Positions 42,447 through 53,223 of a stretch of 64,000 nt of DNA are shown one piece after another. The notes beneath the pieces were generated by a model that worked only from the letters and a program-made list of their open reading frames with translations, had not been told where the DNA came from and did no database searches. Made by a program: the position numbers and the translations under genes. The DNA lies in assembly GCF_001984195.1 (NCBI RefSeq), contig NZ_MTQN01000007.1:124001-188000 (forward strand). Reading direction: 5' to 3'. Numbering within the stretch: the first letter of the stretch is position 1; each line of letters opens with the position of its first letter. This DNA is from Kribbella sp. ALI-6-A (GTDB lineage: Bacteria; Actinomycetota; Actinomycetes; Propionibacteriales; Kribbellaceae).

Positions 42447-43214
42447 ATGACGATCACTACGGACCGCCCGGAGCTCGCGGCCCTGGCTGAGCAGTACGCG
42501 TCGCAAGGCTTTGTCTTGGTGAAAGGCCTGCTCAGCAAGGAGGAAGCGGCGGCGTACCGGGAGCGCAGCCACGCGTTGCTGGCGCAGCTCAACCGCAACG
42601 ACGACCCGACCTGGAAGTCGGCGATGGGGCTGTCGGACGGCGCCACCCGGCTGCAGCACCTGCACGACGCGCAGTTCTACGACGCGGCCTTCTCCCGGCT
42701 GCTGGTGGACCCGCGGTTCACCGACGTGGCCGCCGCGGTGATGGGTGTCGAGAACGTCCAGCTGCACCACACGAAGCTGTTCGTGAAGCCGCCGGAGAAC
42801 GGTTCGCCGTTCCCGCTGCACCAGGACCACCCGTTTTTCCCGCACACCCACCACCGGGTCGGCGCGGCGATCTTCCACTTCGACGACGCGCCGGAGGAGA
42901 AGGGCTGCGTCCGGGTGATCCCGGGCAGCCACCTGGACGGACCGCGCGAGCACGATCCGGAGGGGTCGTTCCACCTGCCCGACGTACCGTTCGAGTCGGC
43001 GGTTCCGCAGCCGGCCGAGGCGGGCGACGTGCTGTTCTTCACCTACCTGACTGTGCACGGGTCCGGGGTGAACGTGAGCGACGAGGCGCGGACGACCTGG
43101 CTGGTGCAGTACCGCGACCCGGGCGACCCGCCGTCGGTGAAGACGCACGACCATTCGCTCGGCCAGGGCATGATGCTGCGAGGGGTCGACCCGACCGGCA
43201 GGAGCACCGTTTGA
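42447..43214 (+). CDS. Phytanoyl-CoA dioxygenase (PhyH) family protein
   Basis: A 255-residue Fe(II)/2-oxoglutarate oxygenase. The metal triad is visible as His125-x-Asp127 (PLHQDHPFF) and His204 (TVHGSG). The consensus ribosome site AGGAGGA sits seven bases before the ATG at 42447. It lies 99 bases after the GMC gene and overlaps the AraC gene by four bases. PhyH enzymes hydroxylate lipids, amino acids or natural products; linkage to a dehydrogenase suggests a catabolic or modification pathway for one compound, not identifiable here. Confidence 0.88.
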   Translation: MTITTDRPELAALAEQYASQGFVLVKGLLSKEEAAAYRERSHALLAQLNRNDDPTWKSAMGLSDGATRLQHLHDAQFYDAAFSRLLVDPRFTDVAAAVMGVENVQLHHTKLFVKPPENGSPFPLHQDHPFFPHTHHRVGAAIFHFDDAPEEKGCVRVIPGSHLDGPREHDPEGSFHLPDVPFESAVPQPAEAGDVLFFTYLTVHGSGVNVSDEARTTWLVQYRDPGDPPSVKTHDHSLGQGMMLRGVDPTGRSTV

Positions 43215-44134
43215 GCTTGTCGTCCGTTGCGGCGGCTGATCGCTTCGTCGACCTCGCAGGGCTGCTGGAGTCCTGCGAGGTCGACGGTTTTCGCGCGGAC
43301 TTCGTCAGCTGGGGGCACTACCGGCCGGAGTACTGGCGCAACTACTGGCACAGCCACTCCTTCCACGAGGTCTGCCTCGCGTACGCCGGTGAAGGCCGCT
43401 TCAACTCGGGCTCCACCGAGTACGCCGTGAGCCCCGGGACGGTGTTTCTGGCCCGGCCGGGTGACGTGCACGAGATCGAGTCGAGCCGAACCGACCCGCT
43501 GGGCATCGCTTTCTGGGGCTTCACCTTCCGCTCGGTGAGTGCTGCAGCCGCGTCCACGGGCTGGTGGTCCGGGCTCACCCGGTCCGACGGTCCGGTCGTG
43601 TCGACGCGCGTCGGCGGTCTCGCCGCGACCATCGCCGGCCTGGCCGCGGAGGCAGCCGCTCCGCAGTCCGGCTATCAGGCATCCCTCAGCGCGCTCGGCT
43701 CGGCGCTGGTGCTCGACACCGCTCGCGCTTTCGCCCTTGACGAGGACCTGGCGCTGGACGCCGGTGATGCTCTCTCCCGGTCGCGTGACCGGGTCCGGGT
43801 GCTGGTCGACCTGATGCAGCGCCACCTGATGGACAACCTGGCCCGTCCGGTCACCGTGAGGGACGTCGCGGCCGCCGTACACCTGTCCGAACGCCACACC
43901 GAGCGGCTGTTCCAGCAGCAGACGGGGGAGTCGCTGATGGCCGCGCTGCGCCGGATGCGGCTCGACTTGGCGGCTCAGCTGCTACTGGACCGCAGTGTCA
44001 CGGTGGGGGAGGTCGCGAGGGCCTGCGGGTACTCCGACGTCCGCCCGTTCAGCACAGCGTTCCGGCGTCGTCACGGCCAGTCGCCGTCGGCGTTCCGTGC
44101 CGGTGGAGGGACCCGCCACCTCCACGAAGGTTGA
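43211..44134 (+). CDS. AraC-family transcriptional regulator
   Basis: A 307-residue regulator with an N-terminal cupin-like sensing domain (YWHSHSFHEVCLAYAGEGRF, GTVFLARPGDVHEIE) and a C-terminal double helix-turn-helix (VTVRDVAAAVHLSERHTERL; VGEVARACGYSDVRPFSTAF). It starts with TTG overlapping the PhyH stop codon, so it is translated with that operon. The likely role is control of the GMC-PhyH operon in response to the substrate; that is inference from linkage. Confidence 0.9.
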   Translation: MSLSSVAAADRFVDLAGLLESCEVDGFRADFVSWGHYRPEYWRNYWHSHSFHEVCLAYAGEGRFNSGSTEYAVSPGTVFLARPGDVHEIESSRTDPLGIAFWGFTFRSVSAAAASTGWWSGLTRSDGPVVSTRVGGLAATIAGLAAEAAAPQSGYQASLSALGSALVLDTARAFALDEDLALDAGDALSRSRDRVRVLVDLMQRHLMDNLARPVTVRDVAAAVHLSERHTERLFQQQTGESLMAALRRMRLDLAAQLLLDRSVTVGEVARACGYSDVRPFSTAFRRRHGQSPSAFRAGGGTRHLHEG

Positions 44135-44217
44135 CCCTCGCGCTGACGTCGATCCCTGGACGCGCCCGCACCGCGGTGCTGCAATGCGAGCAAGCACGTC
44201 AGTCCCCTGGAGGAGAC

Positions 44218-45075
44218 ATGAGTCGACTCAGCCGTACCCTCGTCACCGCCGTCCTGGCGTTCGTGGTCGCGCTGCTTCCATCCCTGCCGGCCGCGGCGAT
44301 CACCGGCGGCGAACCCGACGGGAACCGTCACCCGAACGTCGGCCTGATCCTGTTCTACACACCTGACGGCCGCTTCCGCTGCAGCGCGACGCTGGTCTCA
44401 CCGACCGTCCTGCTGACCGCCGCACACTGCACCGACGGGACGCTCGGCAAGACCCTGGTCACGTTCGACTCGGTGATCGCGGAGCAGCCGCCGTCGCCGT
44501 TCCCGGTCGCCGCGAACCCCGCGGCCGGCTACACCCAGGCCGAGATCGAGGCCGCCGGCTACCTGTCCGGCACGGCGTACACGCACCCGGAGTATTCCGA
44601 CTTCACCGACCTGGACAACTGGAACGACGTCGGTGTCATCGTGCTCGACCGTCCGGTCACGACGATCCAGCCGGCCACCATCGCACCGCTGAACTACCTG
44701 GACGACTTCGCCCAGCCGCTGCTGAACAAGACCATCTTCACCTCGGTCGGCTACGGCACCGAGGTCCGCAAGCCCGAGTCCGGCCCGCAGAAGCCGCAGC
44801 CGATGACGTACCCGCTGATGCGGCGGTTCGCCGAGCAGCCGGGCCAGAAGCTGACCGACCAGATCCTCCAGGTCAACGGCAACATCAACGACAACCGCGG
44901 GACCGGCGGCACCTGCTTCGGCGACTCCGGCGGTCCGACGTTCCACGGCGGCTACCTGGTCACCGTGACCAGCTACGGCTACACCGCCAACTGCCGGTAC
45001 CTCGGCGGCCTGCAGCGGGTGGACATCGAGGTCGTCCAGAACTGGCTGCGCACCTTCGGCGTGACCTTCGCCTGA
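44218..45075 (+). CDS. Secreted trypsin-like serine protease (S1 family)
   Basis: A 285-residue chymotrypsin-fold protease. The signal peptide (residues 1 to about 27, LVTAVLAFVVALLPSLPAAA) is followed by ITGGEPDG, which resembles a mature N-terminus. The catalytic triad is His70 (LTAAHC), Asp137 (NWNDVGVIVLD) and Ser237 (FGDSGGP). GGAGGAG lies just before the ATG at 44218. It is exported, probably active without a long propeptide, and digests external protein. A strong hairpin terminator follows. Confidence 0.92.
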   Translation: MSRLSRTLVTAVLAFVVALLPSLPAAAITGGEPDGNRHPNVGLILFYTPDGRFRCSATLVSPTVLLTAAHCTDGTLGKTLVTFDSVIAEQPPSPFPVAANPAAGYTQAEIEAAGYLSGTAYTHPEYSDFTDLDNWNDVGVIVLDRPVTTIQPATIAPLNYLDDFAQPLLNKTIFTSVGYGTEVRKPESGPQKPQPMTYPLMRRFAEQPGQKLTDQILQVNGNINDNRGTGGTCFGDSGGPTFHGGYLVTVTSYGYTANCRYLGGLQRVDIEVVQNWLRTFGVTFA

Positions 45076-45090
45076 TGCCCTGACCGTGTT

Positions 45091-45122
45091 CGGGTGGCGG
45101 GCGGACTCCCGCCCGCCACCCG
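45091..45122 (+). terminator. Perfect 14-bp hairpin terminator
   Basis: CGGGTGGCGGGCGG and CCGCCCGCCACCCG are exact complements around the loop ACTC, 15 bases after the trypsin gene. No T-run. It separates the protease from the leuS leader and overlaps the expected -35 of the leuS promoter. Confidence 0.7.
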
Positions 45123-45128
45123 ATGCGG

Positions 45129-45134
45129 TAATCT
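45129..45134 (+). promoter_or_regulatory. -10 element of the leuS promoter
   Basis: TAATCT lies seven bases before the ATG of the leader peptide at 45141, so transcription probably starts at or next to that ATG and the leader is translated without a 5' leader. The -35 region falls inside the preceding terminator hairpin and has no clear consensus. Confidence 0.5.
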
Positions 45135-45140
45135 GGCCGT

Positions 45141-45167
45141 ATGCGAGTGAGCCTGCTCCTTGGTTAG
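45141..45167 (+). CDS. Leucine leader peptide (8 aa) for attenuation of leuS
   Basis: The frame reads MRVSLLLG and stops. Three consecutive leucine codons (CTG CTC CTT) sit in front of two stem-loops, the second an intrinsic terminator. When charged Leu-tRNA is scarce the ribosome would stall on these codons and alter the folding downstream, letting transcription reach leuS. This is the classic attenuation layout. Translation is probably leaderless (see the -10 at 45129). The coding call rests on this arrangement, not on protein similarity. Confidence 0.7.
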   Translation: MRVSLLLG

Positions 45168-45237
45168 CCGTACTGGCATCGAGGCGCCGATCGAGCGCCG
45201 GTCAGTACGGCGTCCCCTCCTGCGTGAGGGGCTTTTT
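45167..45237 (+). promoter_or_regulatory. leuS attenuator: upper stem plus terminator
   Basis: GCCGTACTG (45167-45175) pairs with CAGTACGGC (45203-45211), enclosing an inner GGCGC/GCGCC stem. Next come CCCCTC (45214-45219) and GAGGGG (45226-45231), followed by CTTTTT, an intrinsic terminator about 65 bases before the leuS start. The leader-peptide stop codon touches the first arm, so ribosome position can change this folding. Confidence 0.72.
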
Positions 45238-45302
45238 CATGTTCCGGATGCCTTTCTGGCAGATTTAGGCTCAACCAACACGAAGAATGCGGGAGTAGGA
45301 CC

Positions 45303-47783
<2,481 letters not shown>

Positions 47784-47796
47784 CACGCTGGCCGGT

Positions 47797-48216
47797 ATGC
47801 GCTCCGAGCTGATCGACGTAGGAACCGGTAGTCACGAGGTCGTTTTCGACCTGACGAGCAAGTGCGAGCAGTTCGTCGACGCTGAGGCCCACCAGGCCCA
47901 GGGCGACGGACTGCTGCACGTGTTCGTCCCGCACGCGACGGCGGGGGTGGCGATCCTGGAGACCGGCGCGGGCAGCGACACCGACCTGCTCGCGGTGCTC
48001 GAGCAGTTGCTGCCCCGCGACTTCCAGTGGCAGCACCGGCACGGCACCGCCGGCCACGGCCGCGATCACGTGCTGCCGGCGCTGATCCCGCCGTACGCGA
48101 CGATCCCGGTGCTGAACGGGCGGATGATGCTCGGCACCTGGCAGTCGATCTGCCTGGTCGACACCAACGTGGACAATCCCCAGCGCCAGGTCCGGCTTTC
48201 CTGGCTCCCGTCGTGA
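47797..48216 (+). CDS. YjbQ/UPF0047 family protein
   Basis: A 139-residue protein of the YjbQ family, some members of which have weak thiamine-phosphate synthase activity. Typical motifs are visible: GDGLLHVFVPHATAGVAILE, HRHGTAGHGRDHVLPALIPP and LGTWQSICLVDTN. It lies 13 bases after leuS and is probably cotranscribed. The family is trimeric and cytoplasmic, and its true role is uncertain. Confidence 0.88.
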   Translation: MRSELIDVGTGSHEVVFDLTSKCEQFVDAEAHQAQGDGLLHVFVPHATAGVAILETGAGSDTDLLAVLEQLLPRDFQWQHRHGTAGHGRDHVLPALIPPYATIPVLNGRMMLGTWQSICLVDTNVDNPQRQVRLSWLPS

Positions 48217-48316
48217 ACAAATGACCTGGCGTCGCCATTGTCTGGTCTTTGCTGACTTATCGTGATGTTGCCGGAGGTGTTACCTCGGCGAAACACGTCT
48301 TCGCTTGAATATTCGC

Positions 48317-48508
48317 ATGGCAGCCCTTGATTCCCTGCTCGGCGTGGGCGCCGAGCTGATCGTGCGCGCGACCAGGGGCATCTGCGACGGCAGCCGGCTC
48401 AACGCCGACCAGGGTCGCACGCTCACCGCGGCCCGCATCTCGGACTGGTCCGAGGTGCTTTCCCTGTACGCCGAAAAGAATGCCGAGGACGTCCGGGTCA
48501 GCGCCTGA
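48317..48508 (+). CDS. Possible small protein (63 aa), unknown
   Basis: The frame from the ATG at 48317 reads MAALDSLLGVGAELIVRATR and continues to 48508 (VLSLYAEKNAEDVRVSA). Codon pattern is gene-like, but no ribosome site is close and the flanks are AT-rich for this genome, as in a promoter region. Function unknown. It lies between the YjbQ-family gene and a large regulator. Treat as tentative. Confidence 0.4.
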   Translation: MAALDSLLGVGAELIVRATRGICDGSRLNADQGRTLTAARISDWSEVLSLYAEKNAEDVRVSA

Positions 48509-48669
48509 GCCGGGTATTTCCTGTCCACGCAGCAATTCCCTTTTCAACCGTTTTCCGGGTTTCGGCCCGGCCTTCGCCGCGCGGCGCCGCCACGGAAGTG
48601 GCCGCTGTACCCGCCATGGTCACGTATCTTGTGCTGTGGCGGTGTGAGGCTCAGAAGGGGTGACGGGCT

Positions 48670-51231
48670 TTGACGGACGCGGATGGCCGGGCTGCGGGAC
48701 GGAGTGAATTCGCCGATCTCCTGCTCGACCTGAGGGTCCAGGCGGGGTTCTCCCAGGAAGAGCTGGCCGAGGCCGCTGGGTTGAGTGTGCGCACGATCCG
48801 TGAGCTCGAGGCGGGCCGGGTTGCGCGGCCGCGCAAGGACTCGGTGCGGTTGCTCGCCGAGGCGCTCGGGCTGCAGGACGGTGACGCCGGCAGGTTCCTG
48901 GTGGCGGCTGGGCACGCGACGGTTCGGCCGGTGATCGCTGTGGGTGCTCCGGCGCCGTCCGGCATGCGCTGGCGTGGGACGCGGCCGATCCCGGACGGAC
49001 TGGTCGGACGGGACACCGAGCTCGCGGAGCTGGCTGATCTGCTGCGCCAGAACCGGCTGGTCACGTTGGTCGGCCCGGGCGGAGTCGGCAAGACCGAGCT
49101 GGCGCTGGCCGCCGCAGACCGGTTCTCCGGTGCGGACACCACCGTCGTGGTCGTCGACCTGACGACGGTCCAGCGCGACTCCGCCGTACCGTCCGCGATC
49201 CTGGATGCCTTCGGGACCGCGCCGGGCACCTCCGACCTTGACGACGTGCTGTCCGGGCGGCAGCCGGGCGACCTGGTCATCGTCGAGGACAACGCCGAGC
49301 ACGTGCTCGACGGCGTCGCCACGGTGGCGAACCGGATGGTCCGCAGCTTCCCGAGCGTCGGCGTACTGGTGACCTCGCGGATTCCGCTCGGCCTGCCGGA
49401 CGAGGTGGTCCGCCGGGTGCAGGTGCTCGGCGTACCGGCGAACGACCGGGACTTCGCGGAGATCGCGGCCAGCCCGGCGGTGGAGATGTTTATCCGGCGG
49501 GCCGCGCGGGTCCGGCCGGACTTCGCGCTGACTCCGGAGAACGCGGCGACCGTCGCGCGGCTGTGCCAGCGGCTGGACGGGCTGCCGCTCGCGCTGGAGC
49601 TGGCCGCGGCGCGGGCCGGGTCGCTGTCGGTGGAGACGATCCTGGCCGCGCTGGACGACCGGTTCCGGCTGCTGTCCGGGCCGCGGCGGTTCGGCGCGCC
49701 GCACCAACGCACGCTGGCCGACACGATCGCGTGGAGCGTCGACGCGCTGTCCGACGCGGCTCGCCAGCTGCTGTACCGGGCCTCGATGCTCGGGTCCCCG
49801 TTCACGCTGGACGCGGTGGTCGGCGTCTGCACCGGTCCGCCGATCGACTCGCTCGACGTACCGATGCTGCTGGCCGAGCTGGTCGACAAGTCGCTGCTGC
49901 AGCCGGTGCTGGAGTTCGAGGCGCTCTACGGCGCGCGGTACAAGATGCTAGAGACGATCCGCGAGCACGCGTACGCCGGACTGACGTCGCAGAGCACCGA
50001 TCTGACCGAGTTCCGCGACCGGGCGGTGAGCTGGTGCGCGGAGTACGTGAAAGGGCTGGAAGGCGCCTGGGCGAGTCCGGACCGCGACCGGCGGTACCGG
50101 GCGGCCAACGCGAACTCGGCGACCTTCGAGGTGGCGCTGGAGCGGGCGGCGGAGCTGGAGCAGTGGGACACCGCCGCCCAGATCGTGCTCGGCTTCCGGA
50201 TCGCCTGGCAGTACCAGGCGAGCGTGGCGCAGAGCGGGATCCGCTGGGCCGTGCAGTGCGCCGAGAACGTGGTCGACAAGGAGGTCAGCGGGATGCTGCT
50301 GACCATCGGCGGCCGGCTGTCGAACCTGACCGGCGACGTACGGGCTGCGCGGCGGCTGTACAGCGAGGCGCGGACGCTGACTTCGCCTGAGTCCGAGATG
50401 GGGTTGGTGGCTCGAGGCGGCTGGGTGTCGTCGGGGTCGCTGCTGCTGGACACTGCGAGCCTGGCCGAGATCCCGGCGCTGGTGGCCGATGCCCGCTCGC
50501 ACGGCAACGTGCAGCGGTCGGCGACGGTCCAGGCGATCTGCGGGCTGGCGCTGGCACGGTGGGGTCGGCTGCCGGAGGCCAAAGAGCTCCTGCTGGCGTG
50601 GGAGGCGGCGTTGGTGAACCCGGGGGTCTACCCGGACGAGATCGCCTACATGGCGCTCAGCCGGGTTTCGCTCGAGCTGGGTGACCTCGCGGAGGCGCGG
50701 CGGTGGGCGGAGCTGGCGCGCGACAGCCAGGCCTCAGACGATCCGGAGCGGACCAAGATCGCCGGGTGCCTGGCGATGGTGGAGTTCCAGGAGGGCCGCT
50801 ACGACGAGGCGCAGGCGCTGCTGGACGAGGCCGACGAGGACATCCGCGGGCATCGGGGCTACTTCGACTACCTGGTGATGCTGTATCGGAGCCGGCTGGC
50901 ACGTCGTACCGGTGACATCGCCGCGGCCCGTGCGTCGATCCGCGACGCGGTGAGCCGGCTGCAGGTCGAGGGACGGGTGGTGTACCTGCTCGACGTCTTG
51001 CCCGAGGCGGTCGCCGTACTGCATGCTGCTGGGCATTCTGCCGCGGCCGACCTGCTCTGCGGACAGCTGCTGGCCTGGCAGCAGACGATGGACCCGCCGA
51101 TGCTGCCGACCGCCTGGGCCGTGCTGCAGGAGTCGTGCTCGACCGCGTCCGTGGCGCCCGGCTGGCCGGAGCCCAACCCCGCCGAGTCCGTACGCCGGCT
51201 GGCGGACGACGTACTGACCGCTCTCTCCTGA
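48670..51231 (+). CDS. XRE-type HTH / STAND ATPase regulator (853 aa)
   Basis: The N-terminal Cro/CI-type helix-turn-helix (residues about 13-70, SQEELAEAAGLSVRTIRELE) is followed by a STAND ATPase with Walker A GPGGVGKT (135-142), LVIVEDNAEHVLDG, and RLDGLPLALELAAARAG, and by a C-terminal helical repeat region of about 400 residues. This is the common actinobacterial layout of helix-turn-helix plus an AfsR-like ATPase. It probably senses a ligand through the repeats and switches with ATP. The start is TTG at 48670. No target is evident. Confidence 0.85.
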   Translation: MTDADGRAAGRSEFADLLLDLRVQAGFSQEELAEAAGLSVRTIRELEAGRVARPRKDSVRLLAEALGLQDGDAGRFLVAAGHATVRPVIAVGAPAPSGMRWRGTRPIPDGLVGRDTELAELADLLRQNRLVTLVGPGGVGKTELALAAADRFSGADTTVVVVDLTTVQRDSAVPSAILDAFGTAPGTSDLDDVLSGRQPGDLVIVEDNAEHVLDGVATVANRMVRSFPSVGVLVTSRIPLGLPDEVVRRVQVLGVPANDRDFAEIAASPAVEMFIRRAARVRPDFALTPENAATVARLCQRLDGLPLALELAAARAGSLSVETILAALDDRFRLLSGPRRFGAPHQRTLADTIAWSVDALSDAARQLLYRASMLGSPFTLDAVVGVCTGPPIDSLDVPMLLAELVDKSLLQPVLEFEALYGARYKMLETIREHAYAGLTSQSTDLTEFRDRAVSWCAEYVKGLEGAWASPDRDRRYRAANANSATFEVALERAAELEQWDTAAQIVLGFRIAWQYQASVAQSGIRWAVQCAENVVDKEVSGMLLTIGGRLSNLTGDVRAARRLYSEARTLTSPESEMGLVARGGWVSSGSLLLDTASLAEIPALVADARSHGNVQRSATVQAICGLALARWGRLPEAKELLLAWEAALVNPGVYPDEIAYMALSRVSLELGDLAEARRWAELARDSQASDDPERTKIAGCLAMVEFQEGRYDEAQALLDEADEDIRGHRGYFDYLVMLYRSRLARRTGDIAAARASIRDAVSRLQVEGRVVYLLDVLPEAVAVLHAAGHSAAADLLCGQLLAWQQTMDPPMLPTAWAVLQESCSTASVAPGWPEPNPAESVRRLADDVLTALS

Positions 51232-51379
51232 CGTCTCCGGGCGGAAGCTGCCGGGGAACTGCCGGTTGTTCTGCCTCGTCCGGGTCTGCCGCGCCGACCA
51301 AGATAGTCGGCGTAGGGCAGGTTCCACACAGGCAGAGATCGACGGCCGGACCGGGTGTTCGAGGCAGGAGGTGGTCACC

Positions 51380-51691
51380 GTGACGAAGCAGGCGCGGGCC
51401 ACCGACCAGCCGGTGGAGACCACGAGACGGGTGGAGACGACACGGAGCAAGCAGGGCAATGATCGGTGGGGGCGCCGTTCAGCTGTCGCGAGGCTTCGGC
51501 GTGCTGCGACGTGCGGATCTGTCCTACGCAGTACCGGGTGCCGTGCGCTGTCAGGGCACCGGACCCGGGGTGGGGCTCCAGCAGAGGCCATGCACACGAC
51601 ACAGGGGACGAGTGCGGGCCCGGTCGGTACGGGAAAGCCGGTGGGTTGGACGCCCATCGGTGGGGCCGGCCGCTGGAGCTCCCCGGGGTAG
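51380..51691 (+). CDS. Doubtful small basic protein (103 aa)
   Basis: This frame is kept because GGAGG lies eight bases before its GTG and it follows a regulator gene. It begins MTKQARATDQPVETTRRVET with a repeated VETTR, then becomes Arg, Ser and Gly-rich. It has no membrane segment, signal or known motif. The amino-acid mix in the second half looks like out-of-frame translation, so it may be non-coding or frame-disrupted. Confidence 0.25.
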   Translation: MTKQARATDQPVETTRRVETTRSKQGNDRWGRRSAVARLRRAATCGSVLRSTGCRALSGHRTRGGAPAEAMHTTQGTSAGPVGTGKPVGWTPIGGAGRWSSPG

Positions 51692-51749
51692 TTCCGGGGG
51701 GAGCAACTGCGGGGGGATGCAGGGGGGCTAGGAACTGGCAACCAGGGGG
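51685..51749 (+). other. Cluster of five G-runs (G-quadruplex candidate)
   Basis: Runs of 4, 6, 6, 6 and 5 G occur at 51685, 51696, 51711, 51722 and 51745 on the plus strand, with loops of 5 to 17 bases. Any four could form a quadruplex in DNA or RNA. It lies downstream of the XRE/STAND regulator and before a hairpin. Confidence 0.6.
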
Positions 51750-51760
51750 AGTCAGTTCTC

Positions 51761-51800
51761 GCGAGGTGGCAGCCAGCGGAGGGGTTGGCCGCCACCTCGC
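51761..51800. terminator. Hairpin between convergent transcription units
   Basis: GCGAGGTGGC pairs perfectly with GCCACCTCGC around a 20-base loop. It lies 11 bases beyond the stop of the pyridoxamine-oxidase-like gene on the minus strand. No strong T-run on either side. Confidence 0.5.
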
Positions 51801-51811
51801 TGTTCGTTCGT

Positions 51812-52327
51812 CTATTCGTCGGCGGGAAGCACTTCGGACTTGTCGAAGGCGTAGCCGACCATCCAGTGCGGCTGCAGACGGCAGTAGACGATGTCGTCGC
51901 CCCAGGTCGACGGCGAGCTGCCGTAGTGGGCGACCAGGTGGTCCTCGATCTCCTGGAAGTCCGGGTGCTCGGGGGTGAGGAACTCGACCCGGCCGTGGCT
52001 GAACACCCCGATGCGCTCGCCGTCGACGTACGAGACGCTGGCCGCTGGTCTGGCGCGCAGATGCCTGGCCTTGGCCGCGCTGCCGGCCGTGCTGAACACC
52101 CAGCGGGCGTGCAGGAAGTGCCCGTCGACCGCGCTGATCCGCGGCTCGCCCTTCGCGGTGACGGTGGCCAGGTTGAGCGTGCGCATGCCGGTCAGCGCCT
52201 TGGTCAGCTCCTCGGCGGTCAGCTTGCGTTCGCCCGTGACGATGCTGCGCAGATGCTCGGTGGACCGCCCGTACGCCGCGTCCAGCAACTCCTGCAACTG
52301 CGTGATCTCGGTTGTGGTCTCCCTCAT
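51812..52327 (-). CDS. Pyridoxamine 5'-phosphate oxidase-like flavin protein
   Basis: A 171-residue split-barrel protein of the PNPOx-like superfamily, which binds FMN, heme or F420. Landmarks are MRTLNLATVTAKGEPRISAV, ARWVFSTAGSAAKARHLRAR and SVSYVDGERIGVFSHGRVEF. I start at the ATG at 52327; a GTG three codons earlier is possible. The reaction cannot be fixed from sequence. It is divergent from degV with about 50 bp between. Confidence 0.82.
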   Translation of the reverse strand: MRETTTEITQLQELLDAAYGRSTEHLRSIVTGERKLTAEELTKALTGMRTLNLATVTAKGEPRISAVDGHFLHARWVFSTAGSAAKARHLRARPAASVSYVDGERIGVFSHGRVEFLTPEHPDFQEIEDHLVAHYGSSPSTWGDDIVYCRLQPHWMVGYAFDKSEVLPADE

Positions 52328-52380
52328 GCGTGCCACTCTCGCACCAGGCGCCGACGAAAACTGTCCGGTAACCTCGCTGC

Positions 52381-53223
52381 ATGTCAGCCCGCGTGCACGT
52401 CGTCACCGACTCCACGGCGGGGCTGTCGGCGCACGAGGTGCTCCGGCACCCGCTGACCGTCGTACCGCTGCAGGTTGTGATCGGCGGCACGTCGTACGAC
52501 GACGGCGGCACGAGCGCCGACGCCGTGGCGGAAGCGCTGAAGACCTTCACCCCGGTCTCGACCAGCCGACCGTCGCCGCAGTCGTTCGCGGACACCTATG
52601 CGGCGTGTGCGAGGGCGGGTGCTGAGTCGATCGTGTCGATCCATCTGTCCGGGGACATGTCCGGGACGTTCGAGGCGGCGATGATCGGGGCCAAGGAGTC
52701 GCCGATCCCGGTGCGGGTCGTCGATTCGCGCTCGCTCGGGATGGGCCTGGGTTTTCCTGTCTTGGCTGCAGCTGAGGCCGCTGCCTCAGGTGCCTCCCAG
52801 CAGGAGGTCGAAGCCGCCGCGCGCGCTCGGATGTCGTCCATCTCGTCGTACTTCTACGTGGACACCCTCGAGTACCTCCGCCGAGGCGGCCGCATCGGCG
52901 CTGCCCAAGCCCTCCTGGGCACGGCTCTGGCCGTCAAACCCCTGCTCACTATCAGCGGCGGCCGCATCGTCCCGTTGGAGAAGGTCCGTACGTCGTCCCG
53001 AGCCATCGCCCGACTCGCAGACATCGCCGTCCAACGAGCCGGCGACGGCCCGGTCCAGCTGGCCGTCCACCACCTGGCCAACCTCGACAAGGCCCACACC
53101 CTCGCCGACGGCCTCGCCGCCCGCCTGCCTCAAGCCGAGGGCATCGTCCTCCGAGAGGTGGGCGCCGTGATCGGCGCGCATGTGGGGCCGGGGATGCTCG
53201 CGGTCGTCATCGCTCCGCGCTGA
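52381..53223 (+). CDS. DegV family fatty-acid-binding protein
   Basis: A 280-residue DegV protein. In Gram-positive bacteria such proteins (FakB) hold a fatty acid for phosphorylation by FakA. The conserved segments are VHVVTDSTAGLSAHEV at the start, SRPSPQSFADTYAACARAGA, IHLSGDMSGTFEAAMIG, and VDTLEYLRRGGRIGAAQALL. Two DegV halves and the lipid pocket are complete. In actinobacteria degV commonly sits just before comEA, as here. Confidence 0.92.
   Translation: MSARVHVVTDSTAGLSAHEVLRHPLTVVPLQVVIGGTSYDDGGTSADAVAEALKTFTPVSTSRPSPQSFADTYAACARAGAESIVSIHLSGDMSGTFEAAMIGAKESPIPVRVVDSRSLGMGLGFPVLAAAEAAASGASQQEVEAAARARMSSISSYFYVDTLEYLRRGGRIGAAQALLGTALAVKPLLTISGGRIVPLEKVRTSSRAIARLADIAVQRAGDGPVQLAVHHLANLDKAHTLADGLAARLPQAEGIVLREVGAVIGAHVGPGMLAVVIAPR

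Larger units (their letters stand above)
51232..51811. other. 580-bp region: one doubtful small frame and a G-tract cluster
   Basis: No firm gene. A frame from the GTG at 51380 to 51691 has a good ribosome site (GGAGG, eight bases upstream) and reads MTKQARATDQPVETTRRVET, but the rest is Arg/Gly-rich and not family-like. It is followed by a cluster of G-runs and a hairpin near 51761-51800. Confidence 0.4.
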
